Below are positions 1-8,372 of a stretch of DNA of 64,000 bases, piece after piece. Both the position numbers and the translations under genes were made by a program. The stretch is taken from positions 930,001 through 994,000 of the forward strand of contig NZ_CP071090.1 of the NCBI RefSeq assembly GCF_017301735.1, given 5' to 3'. Position 1 is the first letter of the stretch, and every line of letters starts with the position of its first letter. The notes beneath the pieces were generated by a model. That model was given only the letters and a program-made list of their open reading frames with translations, searched no databases and was not told the origin of the DNA. Source of the DNA: Pyxidicoccus parkwaysis (GTDB lineage Bacteria; Myxococcota; Myxococcia; Myxococcales; Myxococcaceae).

Positions 1-778
1 CCAGCGCCACCAGCCCGAAGCCGAAGCCTCCCGCCGCGCCGGTGCCGGGCCAGCCCGCGGACGCCGCACCCACCACGGACGCGAGGTGCGCCAGCGCCGC
101 CTCCAGCTCCTCCACCGCCGCCGCGTCCGCGCCCTTCTGCGGCGCGAAGAGGCGCGCGGCGCCGTCCGGCCCCAGCAACGGCGACGTGACGTCCGTGGCG
201 CCCAGGAGCTCCACCGTGCCCAACCTCGGGTGACGTCCGCTGGCGTCCACGCGGGCGAGGCCGGAGAGCGCCGCGCCTCCGGGCGGCAATGTCTGTCCCT
301 GCGCGTCCAGGAAGCGGTAGCCCAGCGCGGCCAGTGCGCCCGTGCCGCCGTCGGTGGTGGCGCTGCCGCCCAGCCCGACGATGAGGCGCTCACAGCCCGC
401 GTCCAGCGCCGCGCGCATCAGCTCGCCCGTGCCGTACGTGGAGGCGCGCCGCGCGTCGAGCGACTCGGGGGTGAGCAGCGACAGGCCGGAGGCGGACGCC
501 ATCTCCACTACCGCGGTGCGCCCCTCGTCCAGCAGCGCCCAGTGGGCCTCCACGGGCGTGCCCAGCGGGCCCTGCACCACCTGGGTGCGACGCTCACCGC
601 GCGTGCCGGCCAGCAGCGCGTCCACGGTGCCCGGGCCGCCGTCAGCGAGCGGGGCGATGTCCAGCACCACCTCCGGCGAGGACTCGCGAATGCCCCTGGC
701 CATCGCCTCCGCGGCCTGGGCGGCCGTGAGCGTGCCCTTGAACTCCTGCGGTGCGACGAGCCAGCGAGGTGAAATCAC
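1..778 (-). CDS. glycerate kinase (GlxK/GarK family), 3' part missing
   Basis: Phosphorylates glycerate with ATP, feeding glyoxylate or serine-derived carbon into glycolysis. The N-terminal VAPQEFKGTL, the PLADGGPGT stretch and the GLGGSATTDGG stretch are the conserved blocks of the GlxK-type family. I place the start at GTG 776-778, because the preceding lipoprotein gene stops at 775-777 and the two overlap as GTGA, which suggests translational coupling. The gene runs off the left edge of the window, so about 259 residues are visible of a family usually about 370-380 long. Family assignment is confident; the exact phosphorylation position (2- versus 3-) cannot be told from sequence. Confidence 0.88.
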   Translation of the reverse strand, partial: MISPRWLVAPQEFKGTLTAAQAAEAMARGIRESSPEVVLDIAPLADGGPGTVDALLAGTRGERRTQVVQGPLGTPVEAHWALLDEGRTAVVEMASASGLSLLTPESLDARRASTYGTGELMRAALDAGCERLIVGLGGSATTDGGTGALAALGYRFLDAQGQTLPPGGAALSGLARVDASGRHPRLGTVELLGATDVTSPLLGPDGAARLFAPQKGADAAAVEELEAALAHLASVVGAASAGWPGTGAAGGFGFGLVAL

Positions 779-1158
779 GGGGAGGGCACCGGGTCCTTCC
801 TGGGAGCGTCCGAAGGCGTCGATGAAGGCTTGGCGGAAGGAGGAGTCGGCCGCACGTCCAGGCCGCCCTCCTGCATGGCGAGGGACTCGCACCGCTCCTC
901 GAGTCCCGTCTGCACGCAGCGCTCGCTGGCGCCGCACCGGCCGCGGCAGGGCAGGGGCATGCAGTAGCCGGTGACTTCGTCACACGCGGTGCCCACGGGA
1001 CAGTCGGCGTAGCAGCCTCCCGCGGCGCGCTGCGCGGCGGAAGCGCCCACGGCGAGGCTGGTGTTGAGGAGCGCGTTGACGACGGCGCCGTCCGCGCCCC
1101 GACAGCCGGCGAACACCAGCAAGGCGATGAGCCACCGACGCTTCCCTGCCGCCCTCAT
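775..1158 (-). CDS. small Cys-rich lipoprotein
   Basis: Unrecognised secreted lipoprotein of 127 residues. The start at ATG 1156-1158 gives a clean type II signal: basic MRAAGKRRW, a hydrophobic run, then the lipobox VFAGC. The mature part holds about nine cysteines in the central region (motifs CYADCPVGTAC, CRGRCGASERC), suggesting a small disulfide-bonded domain, followed by a Pro/Ser-rich tail. An in-frame extension upstream (ATG 1179 or earlier) would put 7-25 residues before the signal and is less likely. It overlaps the downstream glycerate kinase by four bases, but nothing links the two functions. No function is assigned. Confidence 0.7.
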   Translation of the reverse strand: MRAAGKRRWLIALLVFAGCRGADGAVVNALLNTSLAVGASAAQRAAGGCYADCPVGTACDEVTGYCMPLPCRGRCGASERCVQTGLEERCESLAMQEGGLDVRPTPPSAKPSSTPSDAPRKDPVPSP

Positions 1159-1288
1159 CGCGCTTCGCTCTCCGGCCATGGATTGGCTGAAGATGTACCA
1201 CTGCGCCGGCCTTCCGGATCCTCGGTTCCGCACGCGAGTGACACGGGTATTCTGGAGTTGCGGTGAAGCCGCGAGTCCAGCCGCGGAG

Positions 1289-1804
1289 TCATTGCGTGGA
1301 CGCCTCCGGGGGCGGGTCGTCGTGGCCCTCTTTGACCCGGGTCTCCGCGTGCCATTCCAGCAGGGGCCTCGGCGACTTCAGGGCCGGGGCCACGCGCTGG
1401 GAGATACGCTCCAGCCGCTCCAGCAGTGCGCCCACCGTCTCGGCGGGCTGGCGCGCGGGGCCGCGGATGCGCTCGCAGAAGAAGGTGCGGCAGCCGAAGG
1501 GCCGGTCCGCGTAGACGCTGCACCGCTTGCCCGTCGCATCCAGGTACGGGCAGCCGCCGTCCTCGCGCGGAGGCGGCAGCGGGCGGCCCCGGGAGAGCAG
1601 CTCCCACTCCGGCTGCCACAGCCAGGGCTGACGGCCGGTGCGCGCGAGCTGGCAGCACTCGCCGCTGGCCGGGCAGGAGAAGGGGGCGTACGCCGCGTCC
1701 GCCTGGCGGTAGACGGCGCGGACCTCCTTCAGTGCACGCTCCCGCTCCCGCGTGCCCCCCGCCGGCGCGTCATCGTCCTGCTCGTCCCAGTCCCTCGTCC
1801 GCAT
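1289..1804 (-). CDS. YkgJ-type cysteine-cluster protein (zinc/iron-chelating domain)
   Basis: A 171-residue cytoplasmic protein with the CxxxxxCC...C...C...C...C pattern of the YkgJ/UPF0153 family. Cysteines at about 44, 50, 51, 85, 95, 105 and 110 include SCPASGECC and RPFGCRTFFC. The family is thought to chelate Zn or an Fe-S cluster; its cellular role is unknown. The N-terminal 25 residues are acidic and Arg-rich and the C-terminus after residue 150 is polar and probably disordered. It stands alone on this strand, with about 130 bases to the next start. Confidence 0.82.
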   Translation of the reverse strand: MRTRDWDEQDDDAPAGGTRERERALKEVRAVYRQADAAYAPFSCPASGECCQLARTGRQPWLWQPEWELLSRGRPLPPPREDGGCPYLDATGKRCSVYADRPFGCRTFFCERIRGPARQPAETVGALLERLERISQRVAPALKSPRPLLEWHAETRVKEGHDDPPPEASTQ

Positions 1805-1863
1805 GTCGCCGGTGTTCTCGCACGTCTTCCGGACCGGGGTCGACGTGCCGGGTCAGGTGTCCT

Positions 1864-3162
1864 CTACAGCACGCGGAGCACGAAGCACTTGAGGTACCGC
1901 GTCTCGCGCAGGTTCAGCAGCACGGGGTGGTCTCTCCCCGCGCCGCGCCGCTCGATAATCTGTACCCGCCGCTTCGCGTCTGCGGCGGCCGAGGCCAGCA
2001 TGTCCTCGAAAGCCTGCTCGTCCACGTGGTACGTGCAGCTCGCGCTGATGAGGATGCCGCCGGGCCGCAGCAGCTGCATGGCGCGCAGGTTGATTTCCTT
2101 GTACCCGCGCAGCGCCGCGGCGATGGCGTCCTTGTTCTTCGCGAAGGACGGCGGGTCCAGGACGATGGTGTCGAAGTGCTTGCCCTCGTCCACCGCGTCG
2201 CGGAGGAAGTCGAAGGCGTTCGTCACCACCACGTCCAGGTTGGAGAGCTTGTTGGCGGCGGCATTCTCGCGGATGAGCCCGGCCGCGGCGTCCGAGATTT
2301 CGATGGCCGTCACGTGCTTCGCCTTCGTGGCGAGCTGCAGCGCGAAGCCGCCGACGTACGCGAAGCAGTCCAGCGCCTCGCCGTGCGCGTAGTGCGCCGC
2401 CATGATGTGATTCTCGCGCTGGTCCAGGAAGGCGCCCGTCTTCTGGCCCTCCAGCAGGTCCGCGCGCATGCGCACCAGGCCCTCGTCGAAGGACACGGGG
2501 CCGGGCAACTCGCCGCGCAAGAGGCCCTTCTCCGGGGTGAGCCCCTCCAGGTTGCGCACGCCCACGTCCGAGCGGTTGATGATGCCGCGCGGGTGGAACT
2601 GCTGCTCCAGCAGGTCGAGGAAGAGCGCCTTGCGCTGCTCCGTCGCGGGCACGAGGAACTGGCAGGTCAGGTAGTCGCCGTAGCGGTCCACCACGAGGCC
2701 CGGAATCCCGTCCGCCTCGCCGTGGATGAGCCGGTACGTCTTCTCGCCGGGGAGCGCGCGGCGGCGCAGCTCATCCGCGGACAGGAGGCGCTGGCGGAAG
2801 AAGTCCGCGTCCACCGCCACGTCGTCGAAGCTCAGCCATCGCAGCGAAATCTTCGAGTGCTTCGAATAGAAGGCCTTGCCGAGGAACCAGCCGCGGCCGT
2901 CGACCACGCGCACCACCTCGCCGCCTTCGAGGGCCGGGTCGCCGTTGAGGTCCGCGCGATAAATCCAGGGGTGGCCGGCCTGCCAGCGCTCGACGCCGCG
3001 GCGCACGAGCGATACCTGGGGCAGTCCGTCCTGGCCGAGGTCCGGCGTGGTGCGGTCCGGGGCGGGCTTCTCCGGGCGGGCGTGGGGGCGGTTGCGGCCC
3101 TGGGGCGGGGAGGAGGGGCGCCCACCGCGGTGGGATTTGGGGGGCTTGGAGGAGGTGGGCAT
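1864..3162 (-). CDS. RlmI/RlmK-like 23S rRNA (cytosine-5) methyltransferase
   Basis: Class I SAM-dependent methyltransferase that modifies a cytosine of 23S rRNA. After a basic, Pro-rich N-terminus of about 50 residues comes a PUA domain (LVRRGVERWQAGHPWIYRADL). Then follow the family motif GQKTGAFLDQR, the SAM-binding loop ALDCFAYVGGFAL and the catalytic VLDPPSFAKNKD, with SCTYHVDEQAF after it. I chose ATG 3160-3162 (432 residues); an in-frame TTG at 3186 would add eight residues. The gene is divergent from the membrane-anchored protein at 3192, with only 29 bases between starts, so the two promoters must overlap the coding ends. Which exact cytosine is modified is not resolved. Confidence 0.88.
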   Translation of the reverse strand: MPTSSKPPKSHRGGRPSSPPQGRNRPHARPEKPAPDRTTPDLGQDGLPQVSLVRRGVERWQAGHPWIYRADLNGDPALEGGEVVRVVDGRGWFLGKAFYSKHSKISLRWLSFDDVAVDADFFRQRLLSADELRRRALPGEKTYRLIHGEADGIPGLVVDRYGDYLTCQFLVPATEQRKALFLDLLEQQFHPRGIINRSDVGVRNLEGLTPEKGLLRGELPGPVSFDEGLVRMRADLLEGQKTGAFLDQRENHIMAAHYAHGEALDCFAYVGGFALQLATKAKHVTAIEISDAAAGLIRENAAANKLSNLDVVVTNAFDFLRDAVDEGKHFDTIVLDPPSFAKNKDAIAAALRGYKEINLRAMQLLRPGGILISASCTYHVDEQAFEDMLASAAADAKRRVQIIERRGAGRDHPVLLNLRETRYLKCFVLRVL

Positions 3163-3191
3163 GGCGTTGGCGGCGTATACTCGCAACCCGC

Positions 3192-3719
3192 GTGAGATAC
3201 GAGTTGCTCCTCCAGACGATGACGCCGGGCGTGCCCTACGAGCCGGCGAAGGTGGATGCCCTCCTGGCCGAGCGGCGGGTGGCCGCCCGCCCGGACGGAC
3301 TGCGCGTGTGGCACCTGCGCGGCGGTGACGTGGAGGTGGCGGAGCTTCGCGAGGGCGGCCAGGTGGTGGCCACCGAGCTGCGCGTTCCGCTGTCGGACCG
3401 GCCGGACCTGGTGCGGGAGGTCGTCACCGAGGCGGCGGCGCTGGCGGCCGCGGCCGGGGCTCGGCTGGTGGACCCGCAGCTCGGCCGCTCGCTGTCCGCC
3501 ACCGACGACGGTGTGGTGGTGGAGCAGTACATGCGCACCGCGTGGTACGCGGGCCACGTGGGCGGCATGTCGGACGTCATGAGCGTGCCGAGCCCCTCGG
3601 CGGCGGGGGAGCCGTCGAGCCTGCTGCCGTCGGGGCGCTTCATCATCATCGCCATCGGCGTGCTGATTGCCCTGTATCTCGTGGTGGACACGGTGCTGGG
3701 CGGCGTCTTCGGCCGCTGA
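3192..3719 (+). CDS. hypothetical protein with C-terminal membrane anchor
   Basis: A 175-residue protein starting at GTG. The first 140 residues are soluble and acidic, with a ferredoxin-like alternation of strands and helices but no motif I can name. Residues about 148-170 form one hydrophobic segment (FIIIAIGVLIALYLVVDTVL), so the protein is probably tail-anchored with the bulk in the cytoplasm. It is divergent from the rRNA methyltransferase and lies 78 bases before the FxsA gene, with which it may be co-transcribed. The function is unknown. Confidence 0.65.
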   Translation: MRYELLLQTMTPGVPYEPAKVDALLAERRVAARPDGLRVWHLRGGDVEVAELREGGQVVATELRVPLSDRPDLVREVVTEAAALAAAAGARLVDPQLGRSLSATDDGVVVEQYMRTAWYAGHVGGMSDVMSVPSPSAAGEPSSLLPSGRFIIIAIGVLIALYLVVDTVLGGVFGR

Positions 3720-3797
3720 GCGCGCGGGCCCGCGTCGTGCACAACGCGCGCGACGGGTTGTCCGGCACGGGCGGGCGCGGAGCGTTAGGGTGGGAGC

Positions 3798-4421
3798 GTG
3801 TTCAAGTACCTCCTGCTCGCCATCCTCGTGGTGCCCTTCCTGGAGTTGTACCTGCTGCTGGCCATCGGCCGGGAGGTGGGCCTGCTGCCCACGGTCGCCA
3901 TGCTGTTGCTGACGGCCATGGTGGGCACGTGGGTCGCCCGGCGGGAGGGCGGGCGTGTGATGCGGAGCTGGCGCGACTCCATGGCCCGGGGGCAGGTGCC
4001 GGAGGAGGGCATCCTCGGCGGTGCGCTGGTGATGTTGGGCGGAGCGCTGCTGGTGGTGCCGGGCGTCATCACCGACGTGGTGGGCCTGTTCCTGCTGCTG
4101 CCGCCCACGCGCCGTCTCGTGGCCGCGCGGGTGCGCAAGTCCCTGGAGCGCAAGGTGCGCGAGGGCTCCGTGCACGTCACCACCGTGGGCTTCGGTGGGT
4201 TCGGCGGCTTCGGTGGCTCGCGCGGTGACGGGCCGTTTCCAGGGGGCATGTTCCCCGAGGCGCCCTCCCTCTCACGGCAGGACGAGCCAGGCGCGAAGTT
4301 CACCGAAGGGCCGTCACGCCAGGAGCAGGGCGAGGTCGACGCGGAGCCCTCGTCGCGTCCTTCACGCTCGAGCCAGGGCGAGGTGGACGCGGAGTTCACC
4401 GAGGACGAGCCGCGCCACTGA
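3798..4421 (+). CDS. fxsA: FxsA family membrane protein
   Basis: Member of the FxsA/UPF0716 family. In E. coli, FxsA overproduction relieves phage T7 exclusion by F; the normal role is unknown. It starts at GTG 3798. Four hydrophobic helices occupy residues 1-22, 28-46, 70-90 and 92-103, with the family pattern FLELYLLLAIG and GALLVVPGVITDVVGLFLLLPP. After residue 120 there is a long cytoplasmic tail of about 85 residues not typical of the E. coli protein. The tail carries a Gly-Phe repeat (GFGGFGGFGG at 131-140) and an acidic Glu-rich end, suggesting a flexible segment. Confidence 0.85.
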   Translation: MFKYLLLAILVVPFLELYLLLAIGREVGLLPTVAMLLLTAMVGTWVARREGGRVMRSWRDSMARGQVPEEGILGGALVMLGGALLVVPGVITDVVGLFLLLPPTRRLVAARVRKSLERKVREGSVHVTTVGFGGFGGFGGSRGDGPFPGGMFPEAPSLSRQDEPGAKFTEGPSRQEQGEVDAEPSSRPSRSSQGEVDAEFTEDEPRH

Positions 4422-4443
4422 AGGGGCCCGGCCGGGACGTGGC

Positions 4444-4599
4444 TCAGCGCAGGAGGTAGTCGCCGGCCACGAAGCCGAGCGTCATCGCCAGGACGAGCAG
4501 CGCGCCCTGCAGCTTCGGCGGCGCGGGCAGGGGGATGTCGAGCAGCCGGCAGCCGGCGCCAATGGCCAGCGCGAGGACGAGTCCAACCGTGGCCATCAT
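4444..4599 (-). CDS. XapX (DUF1427) small membrane protein, second copy
   Basis: A 51-residue protein with two hydrophobic helices and the XapX pattern: a first helix with GxGxGCR-like turn (AIGAGCRLLDIPLPAPP), then a second helix LQGALLVLAMTLGFVAGDYLL. The start is ATG 4597-4599, or the in-frame GTG just before it. The TGA of the preceding XapX gene (4599-4601) overlaps this start, so the pair is probably translated by coupling. XapX proteins are tiny membrane proteins of unknown function, sometimes near transporters. It closes the amidohydrolase/MFS/XapX/XapX operon. Confidence 0.8.
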   Translation of the reverse strand: MMATVGLVLALAIGAGCRLLDIPLPAPPKLQGALLVLAMTLGFVAGDYLLR

Positions 4600-4826
4600 C
4601 ACGCGCGCGTCCCTCTCGTCTCACCGGTGGGCCCGCCACAGTCGGCCTTGCTGCGCGCGGGGTGCTTCGCCAGCCACGCGTCCGTCGCCACGTAGCCGCT
4701 CGTCATCGCAACGACGAGGAGCGCGCCGGCCAGCAGCGGCGGCGCGGGCGAAGGAATGCCCAGCCAGCGGCAGCCGAAGCCGATACCCAGGCCGAGCAGC
4801 AGTCCGATGAAGAGTTTCAGGTTCAA
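4599..4826 (-). CDS. XapX (DUF1427) small membrane protein, first copy
   Basis: A 75-residue protein starting at TTG 4824-4826. The start is supported by a strong GAGGAGGA ribosome site a few bases upstream and by a TTGA overlap with the stop of the MFS gene. It has two helices (residues about 4-20 and 31-48) around the hallmark GFGCRWLGIPSPAPP, then a 28-residue hydrophilic tail with one Cys (SKADCGGP). It shares the XapX core with the gene directly downstream, so this is a tandem duplication that has diverged in tail length. The function is unknown; the context suggests an accessory to the MFS exporter. Confidence 0.8.
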   Translation of the reverse strand: MNLKLFIGLLLGLGIGFGCRWLGIPSPAPPLLAGALLVVAMTSGYVATDAWLAKHPARSKADCGGPTGETRGTRA

Positions 4827-6478
4827 GGCAGGTCCTCCTCCGAGGTGACGTTGCGGGTGCCGGTAGGCGTGGCGGTGGCGAAGTGGCGCACCACGGGTGA
4901 CTGCGCGCCGCGATGCAGGGCCCGCAGCGCGTCCTGGATTCGCTTCTCCTCGTTCGTGACGCGCTCGTGCTGGCGCAGGTGCTCCATCCAGGACGCGATG
5001 AGGAAGTATTCGAGGAAGCAGCCCGGCTCGGCCGCGTCCTCCATCACGCCCCACTGCATCGCGCCGTCGCGCCGCCGCGTCTCGCCGAGCAGGTGCAGTT
5101 GGTGCAGGAAGTCCTCACGGGCCGCGGGCTCGATTCGGTACTCCACCGTCACCAGCACCGGTCCCCGGTCTGGCGTCACGTCCCCGGCCATGGTCGGCGC
5201 GGGCCAGTGCTGTGACGGCGCGGTGTCCCGTCCCATGGCCGCGCTCAGCCGGAAGCGCAGCGAGAAGAAGCTCGCGAGCGCCGCCGACACGGCCGCCGCC
5301 GTCAGCGCGACTTCCGTGCCGGCCTGCTGCGCGACGGTGCCCCAGAGCAGGCTGCCGCCCGCCATGCCCGCGGAGAAGGTCCCGATGTAGAGCGCCAGCG
5401 CGCGGGCCCGGACCCACGTGGGCACCGAAACATGCGCGGCCGTCTGCAGCGAGGACAGCACGACAATCCACGCCGAGCCGCTGAGCAGCATCGCCAGTGC
5501 GAGGACGCGCAAGTCCCTCACGGCCGCGAGCGCCAGCATGGTGGCGGCGTAGAGCAGCGTGGCCCCCAGCACCAGCCGGTCCGCGTCCAGCCGCGCGCGC
5601 AGCTTCGGCAACGCGATGGCACCGGCGACGGCCCCCAGGCCCATGAAGCCCAGCAGCATTCCATACGTCCCCGCCCCGGCGGAGAGCTGCTGGCGGACCA
5701 CGATGGCCAACTGCGACGGCAGGGCGCTGGCGAACAGGAAGAAGCAGGCCGACTTGAACAGCACCGAGCGGAAGTCGCTGGCCCGCGCCGCGTAGCGAAG
5801 CCCGGCGCGCAGCGCGAGGCCGAAGGGCTCGGAGGGCAGGGTGGAGACGGGGGCTACGCGCCGCCAGCGCCACAGCACCGTCACCACGCCCAGGAATGAC
5901 AGCGCATTCACGGAGAAGGCCCACGCCGCGCCGAAGCGCGCGACGATGAGCCCGCCCAGCGCGGGGCCGATGGAGCGCGCGATGTTGACGCCGATGGAGC
6001 TCAGTGCCACCGCCGGTGCCAGCAGCGGACGCGGCACCAACTCGGCCGTCGTCGCGGCCTGTGCCGGCATGGCCATGGCGGCGCCCGCGCCCAGCGCGAA
6101 GGTCAGCACCAGCAGCGTCTCCGCGTCGAGCCGGTCCGCGTGCGCCAGCAGCGTGAGCACCGTGGTCATGGCGAGCATCCACAGCTGCACCACGATGAGG
6201 TAGCGCCGCCGGTCGACGATGTCCGCCAGCGTGCCGGCCACGAGGGCGAACGTCACCACCGGCAGCGTCGTCGCCGCCTGCACCGCGGCCACCATCAACG
6301 GCGAGCTGGTGCGCTCGGACATGAACCACGAGGCCGCGACGTCATGCACCCACGTGCCGATGTTGCTGGCCAGCACCGCCAGCCACAGCGCCCGGAAGGT
6401 GGGGTGGCCAAGCGGCGCCCACGCGCCCGTCGCGGGAGCCGGAGGCGCGGAGGTCTCCACGGTGGCGTCAGAAGACAT
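4823..6478 (-). CDS. MFS_3-type transporter with C-terminal cytosolic domain
   Basis: Major facilitator exporter of the MFS_3 (transmembrane secretion effector, EntS-like) group, 551 residues. About 10-12 helices lie within residues 25-415, starting with the typical HPTFRALWLAVLASNIGTWV and containing the motif-A-like ADIVDRRR loop. Residues 445-535 form a soluble domain beginning GPVLVTVEYRIEPAAREDFL and resembling antibiotic-biosynthesis-monooxygenase folds. This extension is characteristic of the subgroup. The start overlaps the amidohydrolase gene by 11 bases and the stop overlaps the first XapX gene, so all four genes form one operon. The substrate is unknown. Confidence 0.85.
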   Translation of the reverse strand: MSSDATVETSAPPAPATGAWAPLGHPTFRALWLAVLASNIGTWVHDVAASWFMSERTSSPLMVAAVQAATTLPVVTFALVAGTLADIVDRRRYLIVVQLWMLAMTTVLTLLAHADRLDAETLLVLTFALGAGAAMAMPAQAATTAELVPRPLLAPAVALSSIGVNIARSIGPALGGLIVARFGAAWAFSVNALSFLGVVTVLWRWRRVAPVSTLPSEPFGLALRAGLRYAARASDFRSVLFKSACFFLFASALPSQLAIVVRQQLSAGAGTYGMLLGFMGLGAVAGAIALPKLRARLDADRLVLGATLLYAATMLALAAVRDLRVLALAMLLSGSAWIVVLSSLQTAAHVSVPTWVRARALALYIGTFSAGMAGGSLLWGTVAQQAGTEVALTAAAVSAALASFFSLRFRLSAAMGRDTAPSQHWPAPTMAGDVTPDRGPVLVTVEYRIEPAAREDFLHQLHLLGETRRRDGAMQWGVMEDAAEPGCFLEYFLIASWMEHLRQHERVTNEEKRIQDALRALHRGAQSPVVRHFATATPTGTRNVTSEEDLP

Positions 6479-8324
6479 GGCACGCGCACCCGAGCGAACC
6501 CCAGAAGCCGAACAGCCCGCCGTGCTCCGAGGAACGACTCCGGGTCGTCACGCGGTGCGCGGCACACGTCTCACCGGGCGCGTGCACGTGCCGCCGCTCG
6601 CTGGCGTGTGCGAGGCGCGCGGCCGACAGCGGCGCGCCCTGGTAGCCACCGAAGCGATTCACCGGAGACCAGTCCGGCATGGCGCCCGGCAGGTCGGGGG
6701 CGAGCGGGCCGAACTCCCCGCTGCCGTGCACCACCTTGCCGCCCAGCACCGTCAGCTCGCTGGTGATGTCCTTGATGGCGGCCTCCTCGACACTGAAGAA
6801 GTCCGAGGACAGCAGCGCGAAGTCCGCGAAGTGGCCCGGCTTGAGGAGCCCCTTGCGGTCCTGCTCGTGCGAGAACCAGGCGCTGCCGTGCGTCCACAGG
6901 CGCAGCGCCTCTTCACGCTCCAGGCGGTTGTCGTCGCCGTACATGGGCAGCCCGCCCACGGTGCGGCCGCTGACGAGCCAGTACAGCGACACCCATGGGT
7001 TGTAGCTGGCCACGCGCGTCGCGTCGGTGCCGGCGCCCACGGGGATTCCCGCGCTCAGCATCCGCCGAATCGGAGGCGTGTGCGCGAGCGCCTGCGAGCC
7101 GTAGCGCTCCGCGAAGTACTCGCCCTGGTACGCCATGCGGTGCTGGATGGCGATGCCACCCTGCAGCGCGCGGATGCGGTCGATGTTGCGCTCGGAGATG
7201 GTCTCCGCGTGGTCGATGAACCAGTGCAGGCCGTCGAACGGTACGTCACGGCTCACCTTCGCGTAGACGTCCAGCACGCGGCTGATGCTCTCGTCGTAGG
7301 TGGCGTGGATGCGGAACGGCCAGCGGCGCTCGGCCAGCAGGCGCACCACGGACTCCAGCTCGCCCTCCATGCCGGGGGGCAATTCCGGGCGCGGCTCGCG
7401 GAAGTCCTCGAAGTCCGCCGCGGAGAAGACGAGCATCTCTCCCGCGCCGTTGTGGCGGAACAGGTCGTCTCCCTGCAGCGGCTTCAGCAGCTTAGACCAG
7501 CGGTCGAAGTCCGCCAGCTCTCCGCCCTTCTTCTGGGTGAAGAGATTGTAGGCGATGCGCACCGTCAGCTCCCCGGACGCGTGCAGCCGCTGGATGATTT
7601 CGTAGTCCTCCGGGTAGTTCTGGAAGCCGCCGCCCGCGTCGATGACCGAGGTGATGCCCAGCCGGTTCAGCTCGCGCATGAAGTGGCGCGTGGAGTTGAG
7701 CTGGTATTCCGGCGGCAGCTTGGGCCCCTGGGCCAGCGTCGCGTAGAGGATGAGCGCGTTGGGGCTGGCCAGCAGCAGGCCGGTGGGGTTGCCCGCCCTG
7801 TCGCGCTCGATGCGTCCGCCCGGCGGGTCCGGCGTGTCCTTCGTGTAGCCCACGGCGCGCAGCGCGGCGCGGTTGAGGAGCGCGCGGTCATACAGGTGCA
7901 GGATGAAGACCGGCGTCTCCGGCGCGGCGGCGTTGAGCTCGTCGAGCGTGGGCAGGCGCCGCTCGGCGAACTGGTGCTCGGTGAAGCCGCCCACCACGCG
8001 CACCCACTGCGGCGCGGGCGTGCGCGCCACCTGCGCCTTCAGCAGGGACATGGCGTCCGCGAGCGAGCGCACGCCGTCCCACCGCAGCTCCAGGTTGTAG
8101 TTCAGGCCCCCGCGAATCAGGTGCAGGTGGCTGTCATTGAGACCGGGAATCAGCCTCCGGCCATCTGCGTCGATGACGCGAGTGCCCGGCGTGGCGTGCT
8201 TCAGCACCGAGGGCTCGTCGCCCACCGCCACCAGGACACCGTTGGCGACGGCCAGGGCTGTCGCTTCCGGATGGTCCCGGTCCAGCGTGGTGATTCGGGC
8301 GTTGCGGACAATCAGGTCGGCCAT
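6468..8324 (-). CDS. amidohydrolase (YtcJ-like, amidohydrolase_3)
   Basis: A 618-residue metal-dependent hydrolase of the amidohydrolase superfamily. The N-terminal beta domain MADLIVRNARITTLD is followed by the first metal motif LNDSHLHLIRGG (H-x-H). Later come HATYDESISR and FIDHAETISERNIDRI, which hold the further His ligands, and GAGTDATRVASYNPW with the catalytic Asp. The C-terminal beta strands VLGGKVVHGSG complete the composite domain. The last 50 residues are Arg/Ser/His/Cys-rich and look like a non-conserved tail that overlaps the MFS start. It leads an operon with the MFS exporter and two XapX genes. The substrate is unknown; similar YtcJ proteins are annotated only by fold. Confidence 0.85.
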   Translation of the reverse strand: MADLIVRNARITTLDRDHPEATALAVANGVLVAVGDEPSVLKHATPGTRVIDADGRRLIPGLNDSHLHLIRGGLNYNLELRWDGVRSLADAMSLLKAQVARTPAPQWVRVVGGFTEHQFAERRLPTLDELNAAAPETPVFILHLYDRALLNRAALRAVGYTKDTPDPPGGRIERDRAGNPTGLLLASPNALILYATLAQGPKLPPEYQLNSTRHFMRELNRLGITSVIDAGGGFQNYPEDYEIIQRLHASGELTVRIAYNLFTQKKGGELADFDRWSKLLKPLQGDDLFRHNGAGEMLVFSAADFEDFREPRPELPPGMEGELESVVRLLAERRWPFRIHATYDESISRVLDVYAKVSRDVPFDGLHWFIDHAETISERNIDRIRALQGGIAIQHRMAYQGEYFAERYGSQALAHTPPIRRMLSAGIPVGAGTDATRVASYNPWVSLYWLVSGRTVGGLPMYGDDNRLEREEALRLWTHGSAWFSHEQDRKGLLKPGHFADFALLSSDFFSVEEAAIKDITSELTVLGGKVVHGSGEFGPLAPDLPGAMPDWSPVNRFGGYQGAPLSAARLAHASERRHVHAPGETCAAHRVTTRSRSSEHGGLFGFWGSLGCACHVF

Positions 8325-8372
8325 CGGTGCATGTCTCCGGGTGTTGCTGTCGACTCGAGCGCGCCTGCGCTC

